Shown: positions 56,539 through 64,000 of the stretch, in pieces
Position numbering within the stretch: the first letter of the stretch is position 1
Layout: each line of letters begins with the position of its first letter
Assembly (NCBI RefSeq): GCF_051414035.1
Contig: NZ_JBLKNW010000010.1
Location: 44,975 to 108,974 of the forward strand
Direction of reading: 5' to 3'
Length of the DNA: 64,000 nucleotides
From: Halosimplex amylolyticum
GTDB taxonomy: Archaea; Halobacteriota; Halobacteria; Halobacteriales; Haloarculaceae
Notes under the pieces: model-generated
Databases searched by the model: none
Told to the model about the DNA's origin: nothing
What the model saw: only the letters and a program-made list of their open reading frames with translations
Program-made: the position numbers and the translations under genes

Positions 56539-58569
56539 TCAGGGCTGCGACGCGGCGGCCCCGACGACGGGCGCACCGCCGGTCTCCGTGAACTCGAAGC
56601 GGGCGCCCCCCTCCGGGCTTTCGGTGACCGCCGACGTCCAGCCGTGCGCGTCCGCGATCGTCTTCACGATCGAGAGGCCGAGGCCGGTTCCCGACTCGCG
56701 CGTCGTGAACCCGCTCTCGAAGATGTCGCCGCGGATCTCGGCCGGGATCCCCGGGCCGTCGTCTTCGACGAAGAAGCCGTCGTCGAGCGCCCCGACGGTG
56801 ACGGTCAGCCCCTCGCCGGCCGCCCCCTCGTCGCGCCCTCCTCGGGCATCGCGTTCGACGGAGTCCCCGGGCGCTCGTGAGTCGGAACTCGGTGCGCTGT
56901 GTTCCACGGCGTCCTCCGGAGCGTCAGCGACGGAGGGCTTGACGGAACTCGTTCCGTCAGCGTCCCGCTGAGTCTGCGAGTCGGGGCTCGTGGAGCTGTG
57001 CTCCACGGCGTCCGCAGACGCGTCAGCGTCTGCGTGGCTCGTCGAACTGTGTTCGACGGCGTTCCGGAAGAGGTTCTCGAACAGTTGCCGCAGGCGCTTT
57101 TCGTCGCCGCGGACGCGGCGGTCGACTTCGACGGCGAGCGACGCGTCGCCCGTCTCGACGGTGCCCCAGGCGCGCTGGGCGACGGTGCCGAGGTCGACCC
57201 ACGCGCCGTCGCTGACTGTCTGGCCGAGCGAGGCGACCTTCAGCATGTCTTCGATGATCGCCTCCATCCGCACCAGCGACTCCACGGCGGCCGCGACGTG
57301 TTCCTGGTCGTCGCCGGCGTCGACGAGTTCTAGCCGCCCCATCGCGACGTTCAGCGGATTTCGGAGGTCGTGGGAGACGACGCTCGCGAACTCCTCGAGG
57401 CGCTCGTTCTGTCGCTCCAGCTTCGTCGCGTGCGCCTCCAGCTCTCGCTTCTGGCGCTCGCGATCGGTCACGTCGTGGACGAGGAACACGCGACCGGCAA
57501 GGGCCGCGTCGTCGGTCCGGACGGGGGTGATCCACACGTCGAAACACCGCCGCCGTCCGTCGTCCGTCGGTACCCAGACGCCGCGGAACTCCCCGGTCAC
57601 GTCGGTGTCCAGCAGCGGCACGTCCATGCCCGCCAGGGTCTGGTCGGGGATCACTCCCGCCGCGTGCCGCCCGACCACCCGGTCGTCGGTCGCATCGAGG
57701 ACCGCCCGACCGGCGGGGTTGATGTCGACGATGCGGCCCTCGTGGTCGGTCACGAAGAACCCCGTGTCCAGTTCTTCCAGGGCCGCGTCGCGGGCGACTG
57801 GCGAGAGGCTCTGGTACTGGCTGCCCAGCCGTTCGAGCGCGCGGTCGATCGGGATCCGTCCGAGGAGCCAATCGCTCCTGACGAGCAAGAGCGCGACGCC
57901 GAACACCGCCAGGCCCGCGAGCGGCCCGAGCGAGGAGTACGGGAGCGGGCTCAGCCCGGCGACGCTCGCCGCGTGGGCCGCGACGAACGTCAGGCTCATC
58001 GCCACGAGCACGAACGTCCGCTTGCGGTAGACGTTCCGCGACGCGAGGAACTTCTTCGCCAGGACCGCGTTCGCACCGAGCAACAGCGCGTACTGGGCGA
58101 CGTAATGGACCGGCAACAGCGGCCCCGACTCGTACGCGAACGCCGACGCGCCGAGTCGTCGCGCGACCGTCGGGTCCGCGTACACCAGCCCGTGGGCGTC
58201 GGTGGTCGCCAGGACCGCGACGAACGCGAGCGGTTCGAGCGCCAGGAGCGCGACCGTCCCCCGACGCAGGAGGTCGGTCCGCCCGGTGTACTGCAGCGCG
58301 AACACCATCCACAGGGGGCCGATCGCCGACTGCGACAGGAGCGTGACGTGCAGGCCGACGAGCCCGCCGGTCGTCGACGCCGCCGACACGAGGAGCGCCT
58401 GTCCGAACGCCCACCCCGCCATCGCCGTCGTCTCCGCTGCGAGCACCGTCGCCCCGGACTTCGGACGTAGGCGCCAGACCGCGTAGGTGAACGCGAGCGT
58501 GAGGAGTCCGGACGCAGTCAGCACGGCCCCGTACGGAGTGACGTTCCAGGCCCCTCCCGCGGGAGACAT
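56539..58569 (-). CDS. 7TM sensor histidine kinase with PAS domain and expanded ATPase insert
   Basis: Membrane sensor kinase of 676 residues from ATG 58569 (MSPAGGAWNVTP). A seven-helix N-terminal sensor (about 10-225, including VWRLRPKSGATVLAAETTAM) is followed by a PAS domain (about 250-370, DTGFFVTDHEGRIVDINPAG). The dimerisation helix has the phospho-His in VVSHDLRNPLN (about 397). The HATPase N-box is FENLFRNAVEHSST. Then comes an approximately 85-residue insert in which phrases like DAVEHSSTSPDSQ recur, before DDGPGIPAEIRG and GTGLGLSIVKTIADAHGW. No response-regulator gene is adjacent. Confidence 0.9.
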   Translation of the reverse strand: MSPAGGAWNVTPYGAVLTASGLLTLAFTYAVWRLRPKSGATVLAAETTAMAGWAFGQALLVSAASTTGGLVGLHVTLLSQSAIGPLWMVFALQYTGRTDLLRRGTVALLALEPLAFVAVLATTDAHGLVYADPTVARRLGASAFAYESGPLLPVHYVAQYALLLGANAVLAKKFLASRNVYRKRTFVLVAMSLTFVAAHAASVAGLSPLPYSSLGPLAGLAVFGVALLLVRSDWLLGRIPIDRALERLGSQYQSLSPVARDAALEELDTGFFVTDHEGRIVDINPAGRAVLDATDDRVVGRHAAGVIPDQTLAGMDVPLLDTDVTGEFRGVWVPTDDGRRRCFDVWITPVRTDDAALAGRVFLVHDVTDRERQKRELEAHATKLERQNERLEEFASVVSHDLRNPLNVAMGRLELVDAGDDQEHVAAAVESLVRMEAIIEDMLKVASLGQTVSDGAWVDLGTVAQRAWGTVETGDASLAVEVDRRVRGDEKRLRQLFENLFRNAVEHSSTSHADADASADAVEHSSTSPDSQTQRDADGTSSVKPSVADAPEDAVEHSAPSSDSRAPGDSVERDARGGRDEGAAGEGLTVTVGALDDGFFVEDDGPGIPAEIRGDIFESGFTTRESGTGLGLSIVKTIADAHGWTSAVTESPEGGARFEFTETGGAPVVGAAASQP

Positions 58570-58696
58570 ACTGTGGGTAATTCCGCTACCCTGATGTAAA
58601 ACCTCGGCCTGATAACACTCGGTCGCCGCCACCGCGTCCGGTCTCGGTCCCGGCTCCGCCCGTAGCTATTTCCCGCGACCGGGCGGATAGAGGCCC

Positions 58697-59713
58697 ATGG
58701 CCGCACTCGAAGTCGAGGGACTCACCAAGGACTACGGCGAGGTCCTCGCCAACGACGACGTCACCTTCGCCGTCGCGGAGGGCGAGGTGTTCGGCTACCT
58801 CGGGCCGAACGGCGCCGGGAAGACGACGACGATCCGGACGCTGATGGGGTTCCAGTCGCCCACCAGCGGCGGCGGGACCGTCCTCGGTCACGACGTGACC
58901 GACGAGGCCGACCTGATCGCCGCCAAGCGACGGATCGGCTATCTCCCGGCCAATCCCTCCTTCGACGAGGGGGTCTCCGGTCGGGAGATCCTGGACCTGC
59001 ACGCGTCGATCAAGGGCGACGAGCGCCGCGAGGAGCTACTGGAGACCTTCGACCCGCCGATCGACCGCAAAGTTCGGGACTACTCGACGGGAAACGTTCA
59101 GAAGCTCGGGCTCGTGCAGGCGTTCATGCACGACCCCGACCTGGTCGTGATGGACGAACCAACCGCCGGGCTGGACCCACTCATGCAGCGGGCGTTCAAC
59201 GACTTCGTCGAGGCCGAGAAAGAACGGGGTCTGACCGTCTTCCTCTCCTCGCACGTCCTCAGCGAAGTCCGCCGGGTCTGCGACCGCGTGGGTATCCTCC
59301 GGGGGGGCCGCCTCGTCACGACCGAACACATCGAGGATCTCCTCCACCGGACGGGCAAGTTCGTCCGCGTGCGCGTCGCGGGCGACGTGGGCGCGAGCGC
59401 GTTCGACCTCGACGGCGTCCACGACGTGTCCTGCAGCACGACCGACGGTGGGCGGGTCGACGAACCTGCCGAGGTCGACGGCGAGACGGTTGATCCCCCC
59501 GATACCGGCGACGAGACGACGGATCGCGCCGTCCCCGGCGACGCCGACTCGCCCCGCGTTGACGGGCCGGTCACCGAGTGCACCTTCACCTTCACCGGGA
59601 ACGTCAACGACCTGATCGCGGCGCTGGGCGAGCGGACCGTCATCGACCTCGACGTGGAGGAGGCGCCGCTCGAAGAAGTGTTCATGCGGTTCTACGGGGG
59701 CGACGATGCTTGA
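58697..59713 (+). CDS. ABC transporter ATP-binding protein
   Basis: ATPase of 338 residues that powers the permease encoded immediately downstream. Walker A is GPNGAGKTTT (about 36-45), the Q-loop lies in RTLMGFQSPTSG, the signature is YSTGNVQKLGL (about 128; STGNVQK replaces LSGGQ), Walker B is LVVMDEPTAGLD and the switch His is in FLSSHVLSEV. The C-terminal 110 residues form an extra acidic regulatory-like segment (ETVDPPDTGDETTDR) with LDVEEAPLEEVFMRFYGG, the normal end of export-type ATPases of the CcmA/DrrA group. It overlaps the permease gene by 8 bases. Confidence 0.92.
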   Translation: MAALEVEGLTKDYGEVLANDDVTFAVAEGEVFGYLGPNGAGKTTTIRTLMGFQSPTSGGGTVLGHDVTDEADLIAAKRRIGYLPANPSFDEGVSGREILDLHASIKGDERREELLETFDPPIDRKVRDYSTGNVQKLGLVQAFMHDPDLVVMDEPTAGLDPLMQRAFNDFVEAEKERGLTVFLSSHVLSEVRRVCDRVGILRGGRLVTTEHIEDLLHRTGKFVRVRVAGDVGASAFDLDGVHDVSCSTTDGGRVDEPAEVDGETVDPPDTGDETTDRAVPGDADSPRVDGPVTECTFTFTGNVNDLIAALGERTVIDLDVEEAPLEEVFMRFYGGDDA

Positions 59714-60500
59714 ACTGGCCCGCTACAAGGGGCGCCACCGGGTCCGCGGGGCCGCCGCGGCGACCGCCGCGCTCGCGGGGTTCGCGCTGCTGTACATCTT
59801 TGTCTACCCCACGTTCGCGGAGAGCCTCGGCACCGACATCGACCAGTTGCTCGAAGCCTACCCGGAAGCGCTCTCGAAGGCATTCGGCGTCCAGTCGCTG
59901 GCGAGCATGGAGGGATACCTCGCCTCCGAACTGTACACCTTCGGCTGGCTGCTGATCGTCGGCATCTACTTCGCGTACGCGGCCGCGACGCTCATCGCCG
60001 CGGACGTGGAGCGCGAGCGGATGGACATGCTCCTCTCGCTGCCCGTCTCGCGCGCGCGTGTCGTCCTCGAAGCGTTCGCCTCGCTGGCAGTCCCGCTGGT
60101 CGCGCTCTCGACGGTCGTCCCGGTGGTCGTCGTCGTCGCCACTGAGGTCGTCGGCTATCCCGTCCCCGCCGTCGACGTGGCCGCGATCCACCTCCTCTCG
60201 GTCCCGTATCTCACGACCTGCGCGGGGATCGGTCTCGTCGCCTCCGTCGTCTTCGACCGCGCGGGCATCGCCCAGCGGGCCGCCGCCGGCGTCCTCGTCG
60301 GTCTCTTCTTCGCCGAGTCGCTCGTCACCGACACGGACTTCGAAGCGGTCGGCGTCGTCTCCCCGACCCGGTACGTCGACCCCAACGCCGTCCTCCGGGA
60401 GAGCGAGTACGCCCTCGGCGACGCCGCCGTCCTCGTCGTCGCGACGCTCGCGCTCGTCGGACTCGCGGTCATCCTCTTCAGACAGAAGGACATCGAGTGA
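59706..60500 (+). CDS. ABC-2-type transporter permease
   Basis: Membrane partner of the ATPase upstream, 264 residues, ATG MLELARYKGRHR (8-base overlap). Six hydrophobic helices: about residues 18-35, 75-100, 115-150 (two), 165-190 and 230-258. An extracytoplasmic loop (YPEALSKAFGVQSLASMEGYLASE) follows the first helix, as in ABC-2 NatB/DrrB-like exporters. The segment DVERERMDMLLSLPVSRARVV matches the coupling region of the family. Substrate unknown. Confidence 0.88.
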   Translation: MLELARYKGRHRVRGAAAATAALAGFALLYIFVYPTFAESLGTDIDQLLEAYPEALSKAFGVQSLASMEGYLASELYTFGWLLIVGIYFAYAAATLIAADVERERMDMLLSLPVSRARVVLEAFASLAVPLVALSTVVPVVVVVATEVVGYPVPAVDVAAIHLLSVPYLTTCAGIGLVASVVFDRAGIAQRAAAGVLVGLFFAESLVTDTDFEAVGVVSPTRYVDPNAVLRESEYALGDAAVLVVATLALVGLAVILFRQKDIE

Positions 60501-60528
60501 GCCGCGAACGGAGCCCGTCGCCCGCTTC

Positions 60529-61584
60529 TCACTCGATGTCCGCGCCGACGGCGTCCTCGATCGAGTCGAAGCCGTCGCGCGCCAGCAGGTCGAGCAGGCC
60601 GCGGTTGATCTCGCGGGCGATCGACGGCCCGCGGTAGAGGAAGGCGGTGTAGAGCTGGACGACGCTGGCGCCCGCGCGGATCTTCCGGTAGGCGTCCTCG
60701 GCGGTGGCGACGCCGCCGACGCCGACCACTGGCACGTCGACTCGCTCGGCGACGAACCGGGTCGTCTCCGTCGCGCGCGCCTCGATGGGCGCGCCCGAGA
60801 GGCCGCCGGTCTCGACGCGGTTCGGACTCTGCAGGTCGTCGGGACGCTCCGTGGACGTGTTCGTCGCGACGACGCCGTCCAGGCCGAGTTCGGTGACGAG
60901 GTCGAGCGTGTCCGCGACGGCCGGTTCCGGCAGATCCGGCGAGAGCTTGACGAGCAGCGGCGCGGCCCCCGCGTCCTGGAGTTCGGTGAGGATGGCCGTC
61001 ATCGCCTCGCGGTTCTGCAACTCCTCGAACCCCTGGGAGTTCGGACAGGAGACGTTGACGACGAAGAAGTCGCCTCCGTCGGCGACCTGCTCGTAGGTGG
61101 CCCGGTAGTCGGCGGGCGCGCCCGCGGTGTCGACGTGCTCGGACTTGGCGATGTTCACGCCGACGGGGACCGGCGCGTCCAGGTTCGCGAGGCGCCGGCC
61201 GACGGTCTCGGCGCCGTCGTTGTTGAGGCCCATGCGGTTGATGACGGCGTCGTCCTCGCGGAGTCGGAACATGCGGGGGCGGGGGTTGCCCGACTGCGGG
61301 ACGGCGGTGACGCCGCCGACCTCGACGAAGCCGAAGCCGAGGGCGGCCAGCCCGCGGGCGGCCTCGGCGTTCTTGTCGAAGCCGGCGGCCACGCCGACGG
61401 GGTTGGGGAACGACTGGCCGAACGCGTCGACGCGCAACCGTTCGTCGTCGACGGCGTAGCGGCGCGCGATGGCGCGGTCCAGCGGCGCCCGCCCGGCGAG
61501 TCTGACGGCGCCGTGGCCGAGGGTGTGGGCGGTCTCGGCCGGGAGTGAGAACAACAGTGGTTTGGCGATGTCGTAGGCGTTCAT
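60529..61584 (-). CDS. pyrD: Quinone-dependent dihydroorotate dehydrogenase (class 2)
   Basis: FMN enzyme of pyrimidine synthesis that oxidises dihydroorotate to orotate and passes electrons to the quinone pool. Protein of 351 residues, ATG MNAYDIAKPLLFSLPAE; a longer in-frame stretch upstream runs through the neighbouring gene and is not coding. The N-terminal amphipathic helices are typical of class 2. FMN-site motifs are VGVAAGFDKNAEA and GGVTAVPQSGNPRPR. The catalytic Ser sits in NVSCPNSQGFEELQ, and later LVKLSPDLP, VATNTSTERP and VGVGGVATAEDAY. The end is KIRAGASVVQLYTAFLYRGP. Convergent with the ABC permease. Confidence 0.95.
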   Translation of the reverse strand: MNAYDIAKPLLFSLPAETAHTLGHGAVRLAGRAPLDRAIARRYAVDDERLRVDAFGQSFPNPVGVAAGFDKNAEAARGLAALGFGFVEVGGVTAVPQSGNPRPRMFRLREDDAVINRMGLNNDGAETVGRRLANLDAPVPVGVNIAKSEHVDTAGAPADYRATYEQVADGGDFFVVNVSCPNSQGFEELQNREAMTAILTELQDAGAAPLLVKLSPDLPEPAVADTLDLVTELGLDGVVATNTSTERPDDLQSPNRVETGGLSGAPIEARATETTRFVAERVDVPVVGVGGVATAEDAYRKIRAGASVVQLYTAFLYRGPSIAREINRGLLDLLARDGFDSIEDAVGADIE

Positions 61585-61624
61585 GTGTGGACGCCCCGGA
61601 AGCGGGGCTGGACCGGCCCGGGCG

Positions 61625-61822
61625 TCAAAACTCGTGTTCCACGTCGTCCGGGTCGGCTTTCTGAATGATGATCTTGTTGTCGCGGACCCGGACGAACACC
61701 TCGTCGCCGATCTCCATCCCGGCGACGGCCAGCTCGTCCTCGTGGATGTTGATGTGGACGTTGTGGTACTCGCCGTCCTCGTCTTTGGCGCCACTCGGGC
61801 TGAGCTTCTTCTTTCGCACCAT
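61625..61822 (-). CDS. Small AbrB/SpoVT-like beta protein
   Basis: Protein of 65 residues starting MVRKKKLSPSGAKDEDG. The second half (ELAVAGMEIGDEVFVRVRDNK, then IIIQKADPDD) has the swapped-hairpin beta pattern of AbrB/MazE-type DNA-binding domains, although it is short and has only one clear unit. It is 40 bases upstream of pyrD and on the same strand, so it may be cotranscribed. Function unknown; a DNA-binding or translation-linked role is possible. Confidence 0.6.
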   Translation of the reverse strand: MVRKKKLSPSGAKDEDGEYHNVHINIHEDELAVAGMEIGDEVFVRVRDNKIIIQKADPDDVEHEF

Positions 61823-61990
61823 CGCGCTATCCTATTCGGCCCTTCGCCGCAGGATACACTTAAGTCTACCGTGCGCGCCCGGATGCGGCCCCCCGCTCGG
61901 CCGGTAGAGTGCGCGCGCGAGATAAATTCCGGTCGCTCGCGGCGGAAATATGGGCCTGCTCGACCGGTTCTCGCGGAGGTTTCGGCCGGC

Positions 61991-62000
61991 CTATATAAAC
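61991..62000 (+). promoter_or_regulatory. Upstream TATA box of MC1 gene
   Basis: CTATATAAAC, a very strong TATA element, 80-89 bases ahead of the MC1 ATG (62080). Confidence 0.5.
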
Positions 62001-62029
62001 GAATCGCCAGCACGCGCCGCGATCCGGGG

Positions 62030-62040
62030 GTATATTTATA
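62030..62040 (+). promoter_or_regulatory. Proximal TATA box of MC1 gene
   Basis: GTATATTTATA, 40-50 bases before the ATG at 62080. With a 25-base spacing the transcript would begin near 62065. Two TATA boxes in tandem suggest strong or dual-start expression. Confidence 0.55.
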
Positions 62041-62079
62041 ATGAATCATGTGCTGGGTTGGCATGGAGCGGTCGAATCA

Positions 62080-62427
62080 ATGGCACCCGACAGCGACAAG
62101 CGCAACTTCGCGCTCAGGATGGAGAACGGCGAGGAAGACAGCGTCTTTTCGGGGAGCACACCTCGGCAGGCGGCACTGAAGGCGGCGCGGCGACTCAGCC
62201 CGGCGAGCAGCGAGGAGGCGGCCGACCGGGAATCGATCCGACTGCGGGAGAAGGGCACCCACAAGGTGCACGTCTACGAGGGATGGTCCTGGAAGGAGTC
62301 GCCGCCGGACGTGGACATGAACGAGTGGGACGCCGACGACCCCTCGGACGTCTGGATGAACGAGGTCGACGAGATCACGAAGGCCAACGTGTCGAAACAG
62401 GGCGTCGAGCACCTGGACGAGATTTGA
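62080..62427 (+). CDS. Archaeal chromatin protein MC1
   Basis: Non-histone chromosomal protein that bends DNA. Protein of 115 residues from ATG 62080 (MAPDSDKRNFALRMENG); an earlier ATG at 62041 falls inside the promoter. The MC1 motifs are KRNFALR, DSVFSGSTPRQAALKAARRL (about 23-42), IRLREKGTHKVHVYEGWSW (about 62-80) and the C-terminal ITKANVSKQGVEHLDEI. It is more acidic than Methanosarcina MC1, as usual for halophiles. It is followed by paired hairpins and then the rRNA promoter region. Confidence 0.93.
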   Translation: MAPDSDKRNFALRMENGEEDSVFSGSTPRQAALKAARRLSPASSEEAADRESIRLREKGTHKVHVYEGWSWKESPPDVDMNEWDADDPSDVWMNEVDEITKANVSKQGVEHLDEI

Positions 62428-62509
62428 GTCGGTGCGGCGGCACTTCTCCCCGAGTACCCTCCTTGACGTCTCCGCACCGACCGGCGGGTGTCCGGGCGGC
62501 CCCCGCCGG
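62428..62509 (+). terminator. Tandem hairpins behind the MC1 gene
   Basis: GTCGGTGCGG (62428-62437), starting directly after the stop codon, pairs with CCGCACCGAC (62472-62481). Immediately after comes CCGGCGGG (62481-62488) pairing with CCCGCCGG (62502-62509). No U-run follows the second. A role in 3' end formation is inferred from position. Confidence 0.45.
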
Positions 62510-62719
62510 TCGCGTGCGTGAACTACATGAGGTTCGGCCACCGAGCGACAAGCGCGTGGCTCCCACCCGGCCGGACCGAGCGCGCGACGCGCGGGATGAC
62601 CGGCCGTTCTCCTTCCACGCGACATTCCGATCCCGGGAGCGCTGACGCCGGGCGCCGACCCGTGCTCCTGTGATTCCGTCCCATGAAACCCCGTGACGAA
62701 GCGGGTGCCGATCCGACGG

Positions 62720-62732
62720 CCTTAAGTAAAAC
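62720..62732 (+). promoter_or_regulatory. rRNA operon promoter P1 (candidate)
   Basis: CCTTAAGTAAAAC, a haloarchaeal-type TATA element in a GC-rich context, about 345 bases ahead of the 16S gene. The gap 62510-62719 holds no gene that I can support. Confidence 0.5.
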
Positions 62733-62837
62733 ACCCCCATCGAATCTGGTACGAAGCGGCGCGGGGCGCACGCCCCCGTCGGGCCGTCGGACGACCGACG
62801 CCCGGTCGGGGTCGCCGCGACCCGTCCGTCGGACCTG

Positions 62838-62862
62838 TTCGACGCCGAAGGTGTTATATATC
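62838..62862 (+). promoter_or_regulatory. rRNA operon promoter P2 (candidate)
   Basis: TGTTCGACGCCGAAGG followed by TGTTATATATC. The TTCGACGCCGAAG block with an AT-rich TATATAT box resembles the repeated promoters described upstream of haloarchaeal rRNA operons. A transcript start about 62885 would give a 180-base leader before 16S. Confidence 0.6.
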
Positions 62863-63012
62863 GCCGTCGGCTTACGTTACGGTCCGAAGGAATGAGGATT
62901 CCACCCCTGCGGTCCGCCGTACAGATGGAATCTGATGTTAGCCCTGGTAGTTCGGTGACACCCGGTCTGTGACCGTGTGTCGCCGGATGCTACACGACGA
63001 TAGCGATAGAGA

Positions 63013-63063
63013 TCACACTCGTTTCGAGTGTGTTCCCGCCTAACCCCCCTGCTTCGGCAGGGG
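63013..63063 (+). other. 16S leader hairpins
   Basis: Two hairpins lie in the leader: ACACTCG/CGAGTGT around 63015-63032 and CCCCTGC-TTCG-GCAGGGG at 63046-63063, ending three bases before the 16S 5' end. The longer pre-16S processing helix needs the 3' partner, which is outside the window. Confidence 0.55.
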
Positions 63064-63065
63064 AC

Positions 63066-64000
<935 letters not shown>

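Noticed and set aside
60529..62064. Longer pyrD product starting near 62064
   Set aside because: The extension runs through the AbrB-like small gene and the MC1 promoter region; the class 2 DHODH N-terminus (MNAYDIAKPLLF) begins at 61584.
62428..62853. Possible tRNA or small gene between MC1 and 16S
   Set aside because: I found no TPsiC-type sequence or cloverleaf and no convincing reading frame; only hairpins and promoters are seen. No tRNA gene was recognised anywhere in the window by eye.

Overview
The window is chromosomal DNA from a halophilic archaeon (class Halobacteria). The evidence is the very high GC content, strongly acidic proteins, Tat-type lipoprotein signals, Lrp/Hel308/Trm1/EndA/MC1/thermosome genes of archaeal type, and an archaeal 16S rRNA gene that begins at 63066 and runs off the right edge. 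A member of the Haloarculaceae is plausible, but I cannot fix the genus by eye.

Layout. 1-6.3 kb: 3' part of a thermosome gene, a small membrane protein, a HEAT-repeat pseudokinase, and a divergent Lrp regulator/glnA pair. 6.4-13.2 kb: EEP-fold hydrolase, CDP-alcohol phosphatidyltransferase, PHP phosphoesterase, a translationally coupled BrkB-like/coiled-coil membrane pair, trm1 and a SWIM protein. 13.4-23.5 kb: MscS channel, membrane proteins, a GNAT protein, a formylglycine-generating-enzyme homologue with both catalytic cysteines, a Tat-lipoprotein hydrolase, an HTH protein, an SDR and a double-domain hydrolase. 23.6-34.2 kb: 2-oxoacid dehydrogenase cluster pdhA-pdhB-pdhC ... lpdA, split by a two-gene CARDB / choice-of-anchor cassette, followed by an orphan Tat solute-binding lipoprotein and lipA, which makes the lipoyl cofactor that pdhC needs. 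34.3-43 kb: PiT phosphate carrier, RCK-gated K+ channel, a methyltransferase remnant, M48 protease, MATE exporter and a Ski2/Hel308-type helicase. 43-53.6 kb: a NucS-like-domain/zinc-finger protein, HAD phosphatase, tRNA-splicing endonuclease, methyltransferase, NUDIX, trpS and the overlapping pheS-pheT pair. 53.7-61.8 kb: an AT-rich rhomboid protease gene, 5'-nucleotidase-type phosphatase, MazG-like protein, a sensor histidine kinase with an expanded internal repeat, an ABC exporter pair, pyrD and an AbrB-like small protein. 61.9-64 kb: chromatin protein MC1 with strong promoters, then the rRNA promoters and the 16S gene.

The most unusual material is non-coding. Two families of intergenic DNA are built around long inverted repeats. 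In family A (7.3-7.8 kb, 15.6-15.9 kb, 54.4-54.8 kb) the ends (TGAAAG...CTTTCA) are constant. A GC-rich core of the loop is also constant in three of the four copies, but the 13-15 bp stem has a different sequence in each copy and still pairs. At 15624-15877 two copies face each other and form a 254-bp cloverleaf-like structure. In family B (1431-1624 and 13194-13336) a chain of three hairpins with fixed linkers sits directly behind a + strand gene, and again the stem sequences differ while pairing is kept. Several intergenic gaps also carry short minisatellites with units of 24-51 bp.

All calls were made by reading the sequence and translations. No database search was run.
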